Shown piece by piece: positions 20,071 to 32,200 of a DNA stretch of 64,000 nt. The stretch lies in assembly GCA_005281725.1 (NCBI GenBank), contig SSBO01000012.1, positions 7,786,743-7,850,742 of the forward strand, read 5' to 3'. Both the position numbers and the translations under genes were made by a program. The notes beneath the pieces were generated by a model. That model saw only the letters and a program-made list of their open reading frames with translations. It had not been told where the DNA came from and did no database searches. Source of the DNA: Wuchereria bancrofti. Lineage: Eukaryota > Nematoda > Chromadorea > Rhabditida > Onchocercidae. The stretch's first letter is position 1, and the number at the start of each line of letters is the position of its first letter.

Positions 20071-21082
20071 ATGGGCGATTACAGTTATGGTTTGTCCCGG
20101 GCGCAATCTACTACACTCCTTCACTCACATCGTCCCAGAATACTAGTAATTCCTTCCTTCTTTCCTTTTTTTTTGTTTTTTAGTAATTATTGACTTTTAC
20201 AATAAGGAAATATTTGAAGTACCATTTATTTTTACAGATGGAATTAACTTAAAAATGCTTCTTCCAGAAAATTTTCGGTTCCTTGCATTTTGGTGTATTG
20301 AAAAAGGTGAGATAACTACTGAAATTAATTGGTTTACAATTTACAGGTAACTCGAGCAAAATCAGTACCGGATCTTGTGAATTATGTAAGAAAAAGCAGC
20401 AAATACAAGCCTCAATGGGGCTATACATTCTGGCCTGACTATGATTTGGTAGGATCAAAAATTTCGAATGTAATTAAATCTGACTGAACAAATTCATTTA
20501 CCACTAAAAATGTTTCAGTATGATGACTTTTGGCGTGATCGTTACAGTAGATTCAGACCACTTTACAGAAGTTCACACTATCTACGGCGTTATTATCATC
20601 CGGATATAATGCCAAATCCGCATTATTGGAGTGGACCGTATACCACATGGGCAAAACGCAGAGGATTTTGGTAATTTTAATTTCAAATTATTTTAATTAT
20701 TAAATATTGAAGGTAATGGAGTACTCATTCGTTTGTACTTCCTGTCATATCTCATTACAGAAGGATTCTAAAGAACTGGATTTATTTCAATATAATGAAA
20801 ACTATGAAATGTTTTTGCAAATTTGGAAATTCATAGATAAAAAAAAATGTGATGAGAGAAGTGTCCTTGCCATCTAATGCCATTTTCCAGAATTGTGGCA
20901 GAGAGGTAATACAACTACACATGTTTACTTTTTTTGAAATGTTCAGGTACGATTACAACTCACCACTCTACTACCGAAGATACTTCACTTACTATGACGA
21001 CTATCCACGCTATATTTATACTCCGTTTCGCACCAGAAACTATGCACCAGAAATTACTACACTCTACGGTCACTACTACTGA
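20071..21082 (+). CDS. Tyr/Arg-rich protein of unknown function, 4 exons
   Basis: Exons: 20071-20145, 20347-20448, 20519-20670, 20947-21082, joining to 465 nt (154 aa) with all GT-AG junctions and phases consistent. The ATG at 20071 is the first in frame. Motifs: MGDYSYGLSRAQS near the N-terminus, AKSVPDLVNYVRKSSKYKP near residues 28-47, then a region packed with tyrosine, arginine and tryptophan (YDDFWRDRY, YRSSHYLRRYYHPD, PHYWSGPY), ending GHYY. There is no signal peptide, membrane segment or known domain. The conserved-looking SVPDL motif and the clean gene structure argue for a real gene. I do not recognise the family. The tyrosine-rich composition would suit an assembly or cross-linked structural protein, but this is inference only. 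AATAAA lies near 21415. Confidence 0.75.
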
Positions 21083-23717
21083 AAAGCGAAGCTCATTTCT
21101 CAATAAACGTGTGATACAATTAATCAGTGCCTATCGAAAACAGTTTTCCGTCCATTTTCACAAGAAAGAAATTTTTTAATCACCAACCTGTTGCATCTGA
21201 ACATATACTTTACTTCATTTAGTGCCTATGCTTCATACGTAACCTCGAATACGTGGTTCACTCTACTAAACTCATGTGATACATTAAACTGTTTCCCTTA
21301 GTATGTATCAAATAACAAGTTTACCTCACGTTAGATTCAATAGTTTGGTGTTATACAATATTTACTTCTCGATTCTATCACCATACTTTTTCGACCATTA
21401 CAAAATTCAGATTAAAATAAACACCAAACTTTATTGCTCTACTGATTCTTTTGTCGGTCACAAACAAACTTCATAAGAACAAAGCCACAAATGGAGCAAA
21501 TCTTACGAAACAGCGAACCAAGATATATTTATTATAAAATGGTAACTGTAATAAAGAACTAATAAAAGAAGGAACAATAATATCACAGACAATACATAAT
21601 ATAAATAGTAAGCTAATATACAAAAACAAGGAAAATATAATGTCTAGCTTACTGAGGTCACTTATCGCTATCGAAGCTATATTTGAATGTAACTACATCC
21701 GGGTAAAGCTAGCAATGCTTATCAATAATTCTGAAAATTCGCCAGTCTCGAAAAATGCAAAGATGATAGGGAAATGGGCAAAGGACCGCTCTCATTCTAA
21801 ACTGAAAAGCACTGCTGACCATATGGCACAGACATCATAAAGCTGCACACCATAGAGAACAATGAAGAGATGAAAATGATAAGGGATTATACTTAATAAA
21901 TACAACATATGGAAGGAATTCGAAATGGCCTTAATCACTGATAAGTTGTTCATACTAAATGCAAAATCAAGATAATGGAGGCAAAAATAATAAATTCCTA
22001 AAAACTTCAACAAAAAGTCTGCCACAATAATGTCACTGAGAACAAACGGAAACCATCATGACAAATTAAAAAGGATGACATTATTTATGCAAGAATGTTA
22101 CATACCTAACAGGTATGTACAAATATGTGTTAGCGACTGGAATTACTCGAGGAACCTCATCATTAAAAAACCTTTCTTAAATGCCTGCTTACAAAAAATG
22201 AATACTTTACCTGATTCAATGGAAAAGAATACGTATTCTTCTTTTGGCAACAGAATCACTGGTCATATTTTGACTTAGATCAAGAAAAGTGAGTTAAAAG
22301 CTGCAAGCACAGAGATAACTTCAAAATACGAATTTTACAGAGAAAATATAAACAGTTACGCACTGATATCTAAAAGGGCCAAAAGAAACATAGACGAATA
22401 CATGATTAATGGAACCTACTATCAAAACAATACTTCCTTCAGTATTTAAGATTATATTAACAAATATCGCATTAATTAGTATATATCCACCGGTCTCATG
22501 AAAATGTTTGAAAAACTCAGAAGAAAAATAAAATGTGATTTAGTGCATATGAATAAGATGAAAACAACGTATTTTAAGAAAGGAAATAATGCTCAGAAGC
22601 TTGAAATGCAGTCAAATAAGGCTGCATAAACATTCATATTCACCACCAATCTCTGTCCATCAAAAAGTTAGAAAAATGCATCCAACAAACAATGCAAAAC
22701 TCAAATATAATAGCAGTAAAATACAGCATAAACAATTTAAAAATAATTTGACGTTAAAACAAATTTTGTTATTCTGAAATGCATAAAAATGAGCATGTGT
22801 AGAATAAAGAGAAACAAATACCAAAAGTAAAAGCAAGCGACAATCTCTCGCATTTACAAGAATCGCACAAATATAAACAGCAATATCTTGTTCAAGATGC
22901 TTGCATAAATGACTCTATCTGGCACGTAGACAGTTCATGAGCACTGTTAGAGAGCTATGCTCTTGATTAGGAGAATCTTAGAAATAAATTTAAAGCTTCA
23001 TTTAAAACCAATACCCGCTGTTTTGTTAACTTCAAACAATACTTAAAAGAAAAAAGATGATGTAACAAATATATCAAAAGAACCATAAGAATCGCAACTC
23101 AAATATAATAACTGTAAAATCAATTGTACTAAAAACTACAGAAAAGAATTAGTGATGATAAATTAGTAAGCTGTGCAGTAGAAAAAAAATGCATTTGAAA
23201 ACAATATGTCATGTAAATGCGCAGAAATTCAAAAGAAACATAACAGGAAATAATCAATATATTCATAATAACTTCGACTTTTCATTATAATTGGAACGAG
23301 CTCTTGCAAAATGAATAAACGTAAAAAGTTGGACCCAATCATTATCGTTGCCAATGCATTTAATAGAATGCAAAGAATTTTTAAATAAGCTCAGAAGACT
23401 GATAACCGTGCGCAGTGTGCTCCTATACAATTTTTAAAAAACTATATTTTTAAAGAACTAGAATTATTGTAAAAATAGTGCTGAAGATACCTAATCAATT
23501 CTGAGACTCTCGTCTAAGATCCAAACGAGGAGACTGCCAGTCCAAAACATCTTATTTATGCTCCAAGTAATAGGCCCTGTATAATACTTAGCTTGATGTG
23601 CTGTAAAGCAATGAAGCAAATTATTATAAAATCAAAAATAAATAAATGAAAGCACACTGTACCCGCATCTGGAAATAAAAAAGATTTCGATTGCTAGCTG
23701 GCCGACATCTAGCTAAG
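21083..23717. other. A-rich region without supported gene
   Basis: Only the 3' UTR of the Tyr/Arg-rich gene is expected at the left end. From about 21500 to 23650 the plus strand is strongly A-rich, with broken frames (21640-21840, 22030-22278, 22589-22777) that match nothing I know. This may be a decayed transposable element, but I can name no motif in it. Confidence 0.4.
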
Positions 23718-26700
23718 TTAAAATTCTTGGACAGCGAAAGGTCGTCTCGGGAAGATTCGCAGCTCCGAAAGCTTATCAATTCGTTGTGACAGTTCTTCTA
23801 GACGTTTCAATGTTGGCTTTACATACACGTAAACGAATTCAGCTACCGTATCATTGTAGAAAACAGTTTGCATTTCAGCCCTAAAAAAAAGTCTGCCATT
23901 AAATGCTCTAATGAGTTCACTTTATCATTAGAAAACAAAAATTTGCAAAACGTCAAATCAACTTATCTGATATTCTGCTCGCAAACTTCCATCTCACGAA
24001 GGAACGACTTAACCTTATACAACACTTGATCAAGATACCAGGCTTGTGTGTATAAATGTTTTTCATTGAATCTTGCAATCCACCCACGAACCTTAAAACA
24101 ATATCTGACTTCACATTAGGCTTAGTTTTAAAAACTGAAACGAACCTGATAATCATTGAAAACTTGTTCTTCAACGGAATTAATTGTCGAATGTAATGTC
24201 TGCACAGCGTGGAAAACGTGTACACCTATAAAATATTGTAAATGAGTTTTATTCATAATACATATGTACACTGCTTGCGGTGCGTTGATCTGCATTTTTC
24301 CCTATCCATAAATCCAAATTTCTTGGAATTTCTAAATCTAAATTTAGGAAACATAATTTGAAAAATTCCTTCAAACAATATTTAAAAAACTAAAGAAAGA
24401 CCGATACCAGGAAAACTGCACTGCGGTATGAATGGAGATGAATTTTTGTCGAAATATAATACCGAAGAGCACTTCAACGACTGTGAGACTGACCGCATCA
24501 CTAAATTTCAAATTTGATTAACTTTTTGACAGCATGAAAATGACGTCAGTGCTTTGCGAGTATGGAGAGCATAAACACATGCGGATCATAAGAGAGGATC
24601 ATGTTTTATCAAAGTGGAAAGTTATAGAAGTTGTTAAATTTCCAAAAGAAAAAAAGTTTAAAGGATATGCTTCTATCTGTAAATCATCGAAAGAGATGCA
24701 AGCATTTTCTACCTAAAATTTTCCATGAAAGTAAACCAGAATTCTTACCTTCAGAACCGTACTGGCCATTTTTTAAGACAGCCATGTTTACGGCAGCAGA
24801 AAGAAGACCAACTGGTATAACTTCGCATATGATGGCAAAATGGTCAAACCTGAAAGTGGTTAAATATTTAGAAACAGAAAATTCATTTTACACAACTTAG
24901 GAAAAACAAATGTAAGATATTATCATGAATGAATCCTCCATTCATGAAGTGAGCGAAATACTTATCATCGCTTTTGCTAGTAAAGTTACCTATTCGACTA
25001 GTTCATTACAAAAAAAAAACGTAACAATTACCAGTACAATACGTAACTATAAAAAGTTTTAGATATGCAATTTTTCACAAAAAAGTGCAATAATAATCGT
25101 AATTCTTGCATTCTTTTATAAGAACGGGGAACCCTAAGGACAAGGCAAAGCTCTACAACGTTTCAAAACATAACTATTATTAACTGCGCTGCAGTAAATG
25201 TTTCCATAATAGTATAATGTATGTAATCGAGAAAGCTTAACCTTTGCCAACCGGTCACAATGATGCCTCGAAACTGCTTGAATTTGGAATGATGTTCATT
25301 CATCTGTTTTAACCAACTTATATGGTTATTCAAGTAATGTTGAACATTAGAAGCATACTGATCTGGGCCATCGGCACCTAAAATGGGAATAAATAACTTG
25401 CAAAAAAAAGAAAAAGAAAAAAAAAAAACCGTAGAGCAAAGAAGAAACATAATTACAAGACACTGCACTTTCCAAAACTCAACTTTGTAAGCAGAAGCTC
25501 CCCAGACGTATGAAAACATTGAAGATAATCTCTGCCAAAAATCAGGCAACAACTGGTCATCCAAATTTTCCATATAATTCCATACTACTGGCTCGACCAA
25601 ATTACTCAAACTAAAAGTAATGAGACTGATAAAACAAATAGTTAAAAATTATGACGTCGAATATTTCTAAGAAATTTGGAACACAAACTATATTCATATT
25701 TAAGTGAACAATGTGCATATTTCACGGGGAAAAAACATAGCGATTGGTAAAATACTCAGCACTATCACCACTGAAAACTGAAAATACAAACTCATGTGAA
25801 GCCACTAACATATCAACAAACCTATCAATAAACCAAATGAAAAATATATACCCATGCTTCAAAACATTTTGTGCTTGTAAATTTACTAGCATATCGTGCC
25901 AAATCAATACATTCACTTTTTTGTTTGGAACTTGAGCCTAAAATTAATTAAATTATAGATTTGCAAGTACAAGGAAAAAGCAGCTTCCTGAAGGAGGCAA
26001 TTCGTCGGGTACTTTCTCTTCTCTGATACACTGAAAATTAAATTCGAGAATACCAATAAGAGAGTAAAATTTCAAAAAAATATTTGACAGAAAAAAATTA
26101 GCTCCAAACCTTAACAACAAAAGAACACAAACCTTAACAAACTTTGCTATTTTCGCGATGTGCCTAAGAAGTAAGAATTCGGTGTCAACATTGTTGTTTA
26201 CCATGTAACTTCTGTCCTTCTCACACCGTCCGATCTAACATAAAGTAACAGTAGTGAATTACGTCGAATATTTTTATAACGCCATCATCTTTTACCACAA
26301 ACTATCAAAAAAATTAAGCGCCGAATGCAAGTGTTTATAAAAATGTTGTGCTGAAACTCACAACTACATGTTCACATTGTTTCAACTGTGAAAAAGATAT
26401 AAACAATCTAAATTGTAGCGAAACAAACCTGAAAAACCTCATCTGCTCCAATGTGGAAATATTTCATGGCAAAATCCTTGTGTAAATTTAATATTTGTCT
26501 CAGCGCTTCCTGAACCAAATCAACTGCTCCTTCATCCGTCAAACAAATGACCTGAATGTAGTTACAGAAATGCCACTAAAATACCAATCGTAATAAACAA
26601 AGACATAAATATGCCTCGGAATTATATACAATTAGACAATTAGAACTTCCTTAATAAAATACAAAAATTCCAACAAACAGAAGCTGTAAGCCATACCTGT

Positions 26701-28117
26701 GGATATCGTTCCTCTTCGCGATATTTGGAGAAGTTAGGGTATTTCAAAATGTATTCCAGATGACCCACTGTTTGCACAAGAGGTATAATGTCCAAATTAT
26801 GTGTCTGAATTACACGGAGAAAACGACGCAATTCATCCAAAGTATATGCATTACCAGCTTTTACCCCGCTTAGTTTACCTTCAAAATTCATGAATTAATG
26901 ATAACGAAGTTTTCTGAATACAGTGGATGCCCTCAAGAAAACGGGAGGTATCCATCTTATTACAGTACTGCTGCGACCATTGTTAAGATAATAACTAAAT
27001 AAATGAACGAAGAATCAAATTCAACAAAATTTATTGGTATGATAAAAAAAACGAAAAATTTTCACAGCACAATGTCAAAAAAATTGAACAGAAAAAAAGC
27101 AAAGGAACATATCTACCTGTAAATGGAAACATGTCTTCATATTCGATCATTATTCCTGTTGCTCCAATCTGTTTAATAAATGGAACAAGCTTCAATAAAT
27201 AGCCCATTTTTGGTGCTGCGCCTTTCAAATCCAAATGAAAAATGCGATTTGCTGTAAAATGTATATTTCTCTGCAACAAGCATAATAAAACCCATACAAG
27301 TAAAATTAATTCAAAATAACAAGAAAAATCAAATACATAATAATGTCCTTTTTTCATTAATTTAAAGGAAGAAACTTTTAGAACTTACGTGCAATAAAGT
27401 AATTTTGCGAAGATGATGGTCTATGTAATACTTTTTGGAAACCATGATCCCCATCAACGACAATTCCTTCCATATTTTCTAGGCTGTCTCTCTGAATTAC
27501 AAATTCGATGGCGTAAGAGACAATGATAACGTCAGTTTCTTCTACACTTTTCCGTGAATTTGAAGAAAATGGCTAAAATTGATTAGCTGAACTTTTGAGA
27601 TATTGTCAACTTCCTGCCAAACTTACGAAGTGTAGAAGAAACTGGCGGGAATAAAAGAAACTGAAATCAGGTGTTCAGCTGAAGTTCATTACCTTTACTC
27701 CATTAACTTTCACTCCTGACTGGGCTTTATGTGACACATTACGCTGCATTCGTGACCCATTCTAAAACCAATTTCTTTGCAATTTTTTCAAAAAAATTTA
27801 AAATAAAATAACGTCCTTGTAATAAATCAAGCTTGCTTAATATATATATATTTTGACATCCTCAGCTATCTTCCATGCTATTCTCTTGAAACACTTCCAA
27901 CCACAATTCTTATGCCTATTTTGCCTAACCATTTAATGCGTTGAATATTCTGACATCTTATGAGGTCACGCAGTGAAAAGACCGTTAACTGAATAATTCA
28001 GGGTATCATTCGAGAGAGAAAGCTTGCCTGATAGTCCATAATGAGGACTGTGGCCGTGTAAATCACCGTTAACAGCGATATCGATAACGCAAATCGCCGA
28101 ACTGATCTTCGCAACAT
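23718..28117 (-). CDS. GH20 beta-N-acetylhexosaminidase, HEXD type, type II membrane protein, 15 exons
   Basis: Exons on minus: 28117-28028, 27761-27693, 27491-27389, 27251-27117, 26878-26697, 26551-26429, 26385-26362 (24-nt microexon), 26234-26133, 25937-25852, 25610-25484, 25377-25242, 24849-24749, 24225-24146, 24091-23967, 23880-23718. They encode about 548 aa, provided one extra G is supplied at the exon 10/11 joint. Residues 9-27 form an N-terminal membrane anchor. HLDLKGAAPK, IEYEDMFPFTG, VGHLEY and the catalytic HIGADEV (Asp about 230, Glu about 231) identify the GH20 barrel. VTGWQRFDHF and LPDFWQ follow. Family knowledge: nematode relatives of HEXD trim terminal GlcNAc/GalNAc, some of them in the Golgi. 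The ATG lies three bases after a TTTCAG, which suggests trans-splicing. Odd: a GC donor after exon 1, no legal donor after exon 10, and ATAAGT as donor after exon 14. Confidence 0.88.
27533..27644. repeat. 17-bp perfect inverted repeat in a hexosaminidase intron
   Basis: 27533-27549 (CAGTTTCTTCTACACTT) is the exact reverse complement of 27628-27644. Together they bound a 112-base segment inside intron 2. This could be a very small MITE-like insertion or an intronic hairpin. No target duplication was evident. Confidence 0.75.
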
Positions 28118-29228
28118 TTCCTGAAATAATATTCCAAAACCCACAGGAAGAGAACACTAATCAAACACATCAGCAGACAATACCACCTCAAAGAATCTAC
28201 TGCAGACGAACAATACACAACCTGTCCAGCCAATTCTCCTCTTTTGACAGCAAAAGAAGCATGGAATTTTTCACGGGCCGCAAGACTCAACGTGCAACCG
28301 GGCGTGAATTGAGTGAATTTCAACTCGAATGAGGGGATGCATGTTAAATCGGAACAAATCCGGTTTAATTGAGAGGTGCTTGACCTCCAGGACTACTTTT
28401 TTTTTTCTTTTAAATAACATGAAGATTGTTGAACGTGGACTTCATGCAAGTCATTCATCTTGTTGAATCCAAAAAGAAATCTGAATCTTTGTAGGCCTGT
28501 AGGAAGTTGTTCATCACAATGTTTTCAATCATAAACCAATGCTTATTTCCATCTTTCATCAAATGATGATGCTTTTATGGAACAAACTTTCACTCTTTGT
28601 AACTGTTCTAATAAAACTGTTCGCTTTAAATTATTTTGTGCCAAATTCCATTCAGTGTTGGAAACCATTTGTACTCAACACTAATCCAAGTTGATATAAA
28701 GTTCATTTAATTGGCTTATAAAATTTTATTGAATTTATTACGAACCCACTTCATAGTTCTTTTTATAGTATATCATCATAAATTTCAATAAATAATTTGC
28801 TAGATTATTGTCGTATTTTAAATGTTGAATGTTAATTGTTTAAAAAAATACAAACCTAAGCATTTATAAATATCACATAGAATGTTGCATAAACAAGCAG
28901 TTTTTCATGTGACAATACTCCAAGGGACTTTTGTATGTATGCAAGACAGTAATTCTATACGAGAATGAAATTTGAGAAAAACTGATCAATTTGCTAGGAA
29001 ATGGGGAGTTATTCAATGAACATCTTCCTAATAGAATCCAAAATTTCACTCCTTTTTTCTCCCACTACATAATTTTTTAAGCGACCAAAATTTCAGATTT
29101 TGCTACAGGATCTAGAAAAGTTCTACGATTAAATTAGATTAAAGCGGAATTCGCTACAGAAGTTACAGTGATTACAAAAGTCACAATGATAACGATAACA
29201 AATCATCTGGTCATTGGTAGCTGAAAAG
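28118..29228. other. intergenic region between hexosaminidase and SLC13 genes
   Basis: TTTCAG at 28118-28126 (minus sense) is the probable leader acceptor of the hexosaminidase. Minus-strand frames at 28069-28323 begin with TTG and run into the promoter side; I do not accept them as coding. The remainder should include the SLC13 3' UTR. Confidence 0.4.
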
Positions 29229-32200
29229 TTACTCACACATTTCTTCACTGTCAGCAAATGTCCTGAAGCTTTAGAAATAAGAATATATGACATCAGTATT
29301 CCACTATTTGGCCGTTGCATTGGTCAATAAATCAAATAAGGTGTGGTTTCGGTATACTAGTTCTGCCGGAGTGTAGGCCCAGAGAGGGAATTTGTCAAGC
29401 TCGAATAGGTATCTGGAATTGTTTATTTAATTACTTTTATAAAGCTATTATTAATTGCATAACATATGAAAAAAACATTCATATTTTACTATTCTCATGC
29501 AGTGGAGTGTATGAAAAGGTAATGAACGATTTGTAATACCGTGTAAAATCTGAGGTGAAATCTCAGTCATAAATAATTAGTAAAGCTGAAGCAAATACTT
29601 CAAAAAAAAAAAAGCAAATGCTTCACTAAGTAGATCAAGATAGCATTTCTAATGATAGGCTGGTAATGTACTCTTTTCTGGTCTAATCTGAAAAATTGAC
29701 TTACGTTGCCCAAGTCATCATAAACAGTATTGCTAATAAACCACATTCGATAGTGGCCAATGTTCCAGCCAATAACTGAAAGAGATACGTCATGTTTAGC
29801 TACAATAATCAAAAATTTTATCTGGGAAAAAAATTCAACTCTATTTGCTTACCATATCTTTGACATGTAATAAGCCTGAGGCGAAAATGATTGCATTTGG
29901 TGGAGTTGCCACCTAAAATAATTTAAAACTTCAAAAAAAGCCACAAAAGGATATTTTAATTATCATTTTCATGTTTGGCGTCCAAAAGTCAAATACAAAG
30001 TTCAAAATTTACTGAATGAAACGAACAGGCAAAGTGAAAGCCATTGAAGACGAAAGAGCGGTAGGAATCATAAAATAAAGTGGATGAATTTCCAGCGATT
30101 TCGCCAATTCTGCTACAATGGGAATAAAGATGGATGCTGTTACTGTGTTACTGCAAATATTTGTTAGGAATATGGTGATAAATATGCAAATTGCCATGAT
30201 AACATTAACTGGGAACATTTGCAGTAATTGCATCATTTCTCCAACACGATAACTCAGGTTCGATTCCTGAAAACAACATTTGTATCAATTAGTCAACATC
30301 TTTCATACAGATTAATATACTTTTTTTTCATGCATTCTGAGTTGTATATTCACGTATTAGCTAACTGATAACCACCTTCTTGTTCAGATCTGAAAAAATT
30401 TGCCAAGATTCTGTTTCTTACTTCAAATAGATTTACAGCCGCTCTCTTTCTTACTTTCAAAGAGCTAATTAGTCGTAATTTTCTGTTGACTGTGAAAACA
30501 ATGACCTTAAAATTATTAAAATAGTACCCCGAATCACAGCTTTTATGGATTTTTGCTTTCGTTTTATTGTTTACTTGTAAGAACCTCATAAAACGCTTGA
30601 ATTCCATCTTTGTAGAAAAGGGATTTTATAAGAGAAATTCACAAATCTATGCTTTTTTGAAACAATTTACGTTTTCTGACACTTCCTTATCATTGTAAGG
30701 ATGAACTATAAGATACCAGTAAACTACGAAAAATACATATAAAATCAGTGAGAAGGACTATTCCATAATTTTCATACCAAAAAAAAAAAGTACGAATTCA
30801 ATTTAACTAATACGGACATTAAAGGTAATAAATTTGAACGCTTATAATAAAATTTATCTTACAGTTTTCATAAAATACTCTTTTGAATATCAGAAATTTT
30901 ATAAAAGAAGCAAGAAGATATGTGATAATGATTTGTATATCAGATTGTGTCCATAAATATTCATTCTGTGGTAAGGGAACATAATGATTTCTTGGTTGTT
31001 ATATCAAGTCAACAATTTGTTCTTATGATAAATTTCAAGTTCATTAACTGCATGAAGAATTTTGAGTCCTGTATTCAGTACCTTGACACCGGCAGCCATT
31101 GCAAAGCCACCTCCAAGTAGCAGTACAACACTCCATGGAAATTTTGCTTGCATTGTTTTCCAATCCAGTAATGTTTCTACATTCTCCGATTTTCCTAAAT
31201 TATTTTATGTCGAATTTATACTCAACTTTATGTTTTTCTCTGATCAAACATGATAAAAACAGTTTCAAATTTTGTTACCAAAGAAATCTGGCTTTTGAAT
31301 CGGGACGGCAAATAATATGATTGCAATCAACATTGCACTTGTTGTATCTGTTACATATCTAAATTTCTTGGGACTGTATGAAAATGTTTTAAAAAATTCT
31401 AAGAAAATTAAACGTAAATTTTCAAATAAGATTTTCTGAGGAATTTCTCTTCATTTAAATTTCCTCAATTATATTTCTGAGTTTATTCTTTGAAAATATA
31501 TGCTAATCACATGCCCTGTTTTGAAAAGCGTTCCGAAACCAGGAACAACATAAGGATCTCTCGTTATCCAAAGTGTTAACAATATTAAGAAGCAAATTGA
31601 TACACAGATTTCTGCAAATGATAAGCTTGGCAGTTCATCGTACTTCTGTTTCAGCTTGTCTTTAATCGTCTGGTGACCTGCATTTGTTACATCCTTTAAA
31701 TTTTTATTTCATTCAATACTTCAGTTACTGGCTAATAAATGTACGATTAATGAGAAGATTCAGTATCACATATTGGTAAGATAAGTAGTTAGAAAAAACA
31801 CATATGAGTGTGTAAGAGAAATTTTTCTTATTCTCAATAAGAAAGAACAAAATAAAACCTTTCGAAGCTTTCCGGAAGAAAATGAGTACTAGTGTTAACC
31901 ACGTCATGAATAAGCATGCAGTAACAAGTGGTAGTGCAAAAACCATCCAAGATATGAAATTAATGTCTGTATCTGCGAGGGGGAAAATTCTAAAATAATT
32001 TTTGATAGCAAATAGAAGAATAAATACGCTTTAAATCACTTCTTCAACTTAGGAGTACGAATGCTAGAATCCTTTCTAAAAAAAATAGAAAAATTTTCAG
32101 ATTGGCAAACTTGAAAATAAGTAATTGAAAAATAGTAACAAACTCTTTAATTTGGCCCAATAAAACAAGATTTGATGGTGTTCCTGTAATTGTTCCTGTG

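Noticed and set aside
21500..23650. Bacterial endosymbiont DNA insertion
   Set aside because: Composition changes here, but no bacterial gene or motif can be recognised.
25953..26040. Minus frame CIREEKVPDELPPSG as a hexosaminidase exon
   Set aside because: Exon 8 joins directly to 25937-25852 in phase and restores the conserved AKFVK...VLIWHDML order. This segment hits a stop before the next exon.
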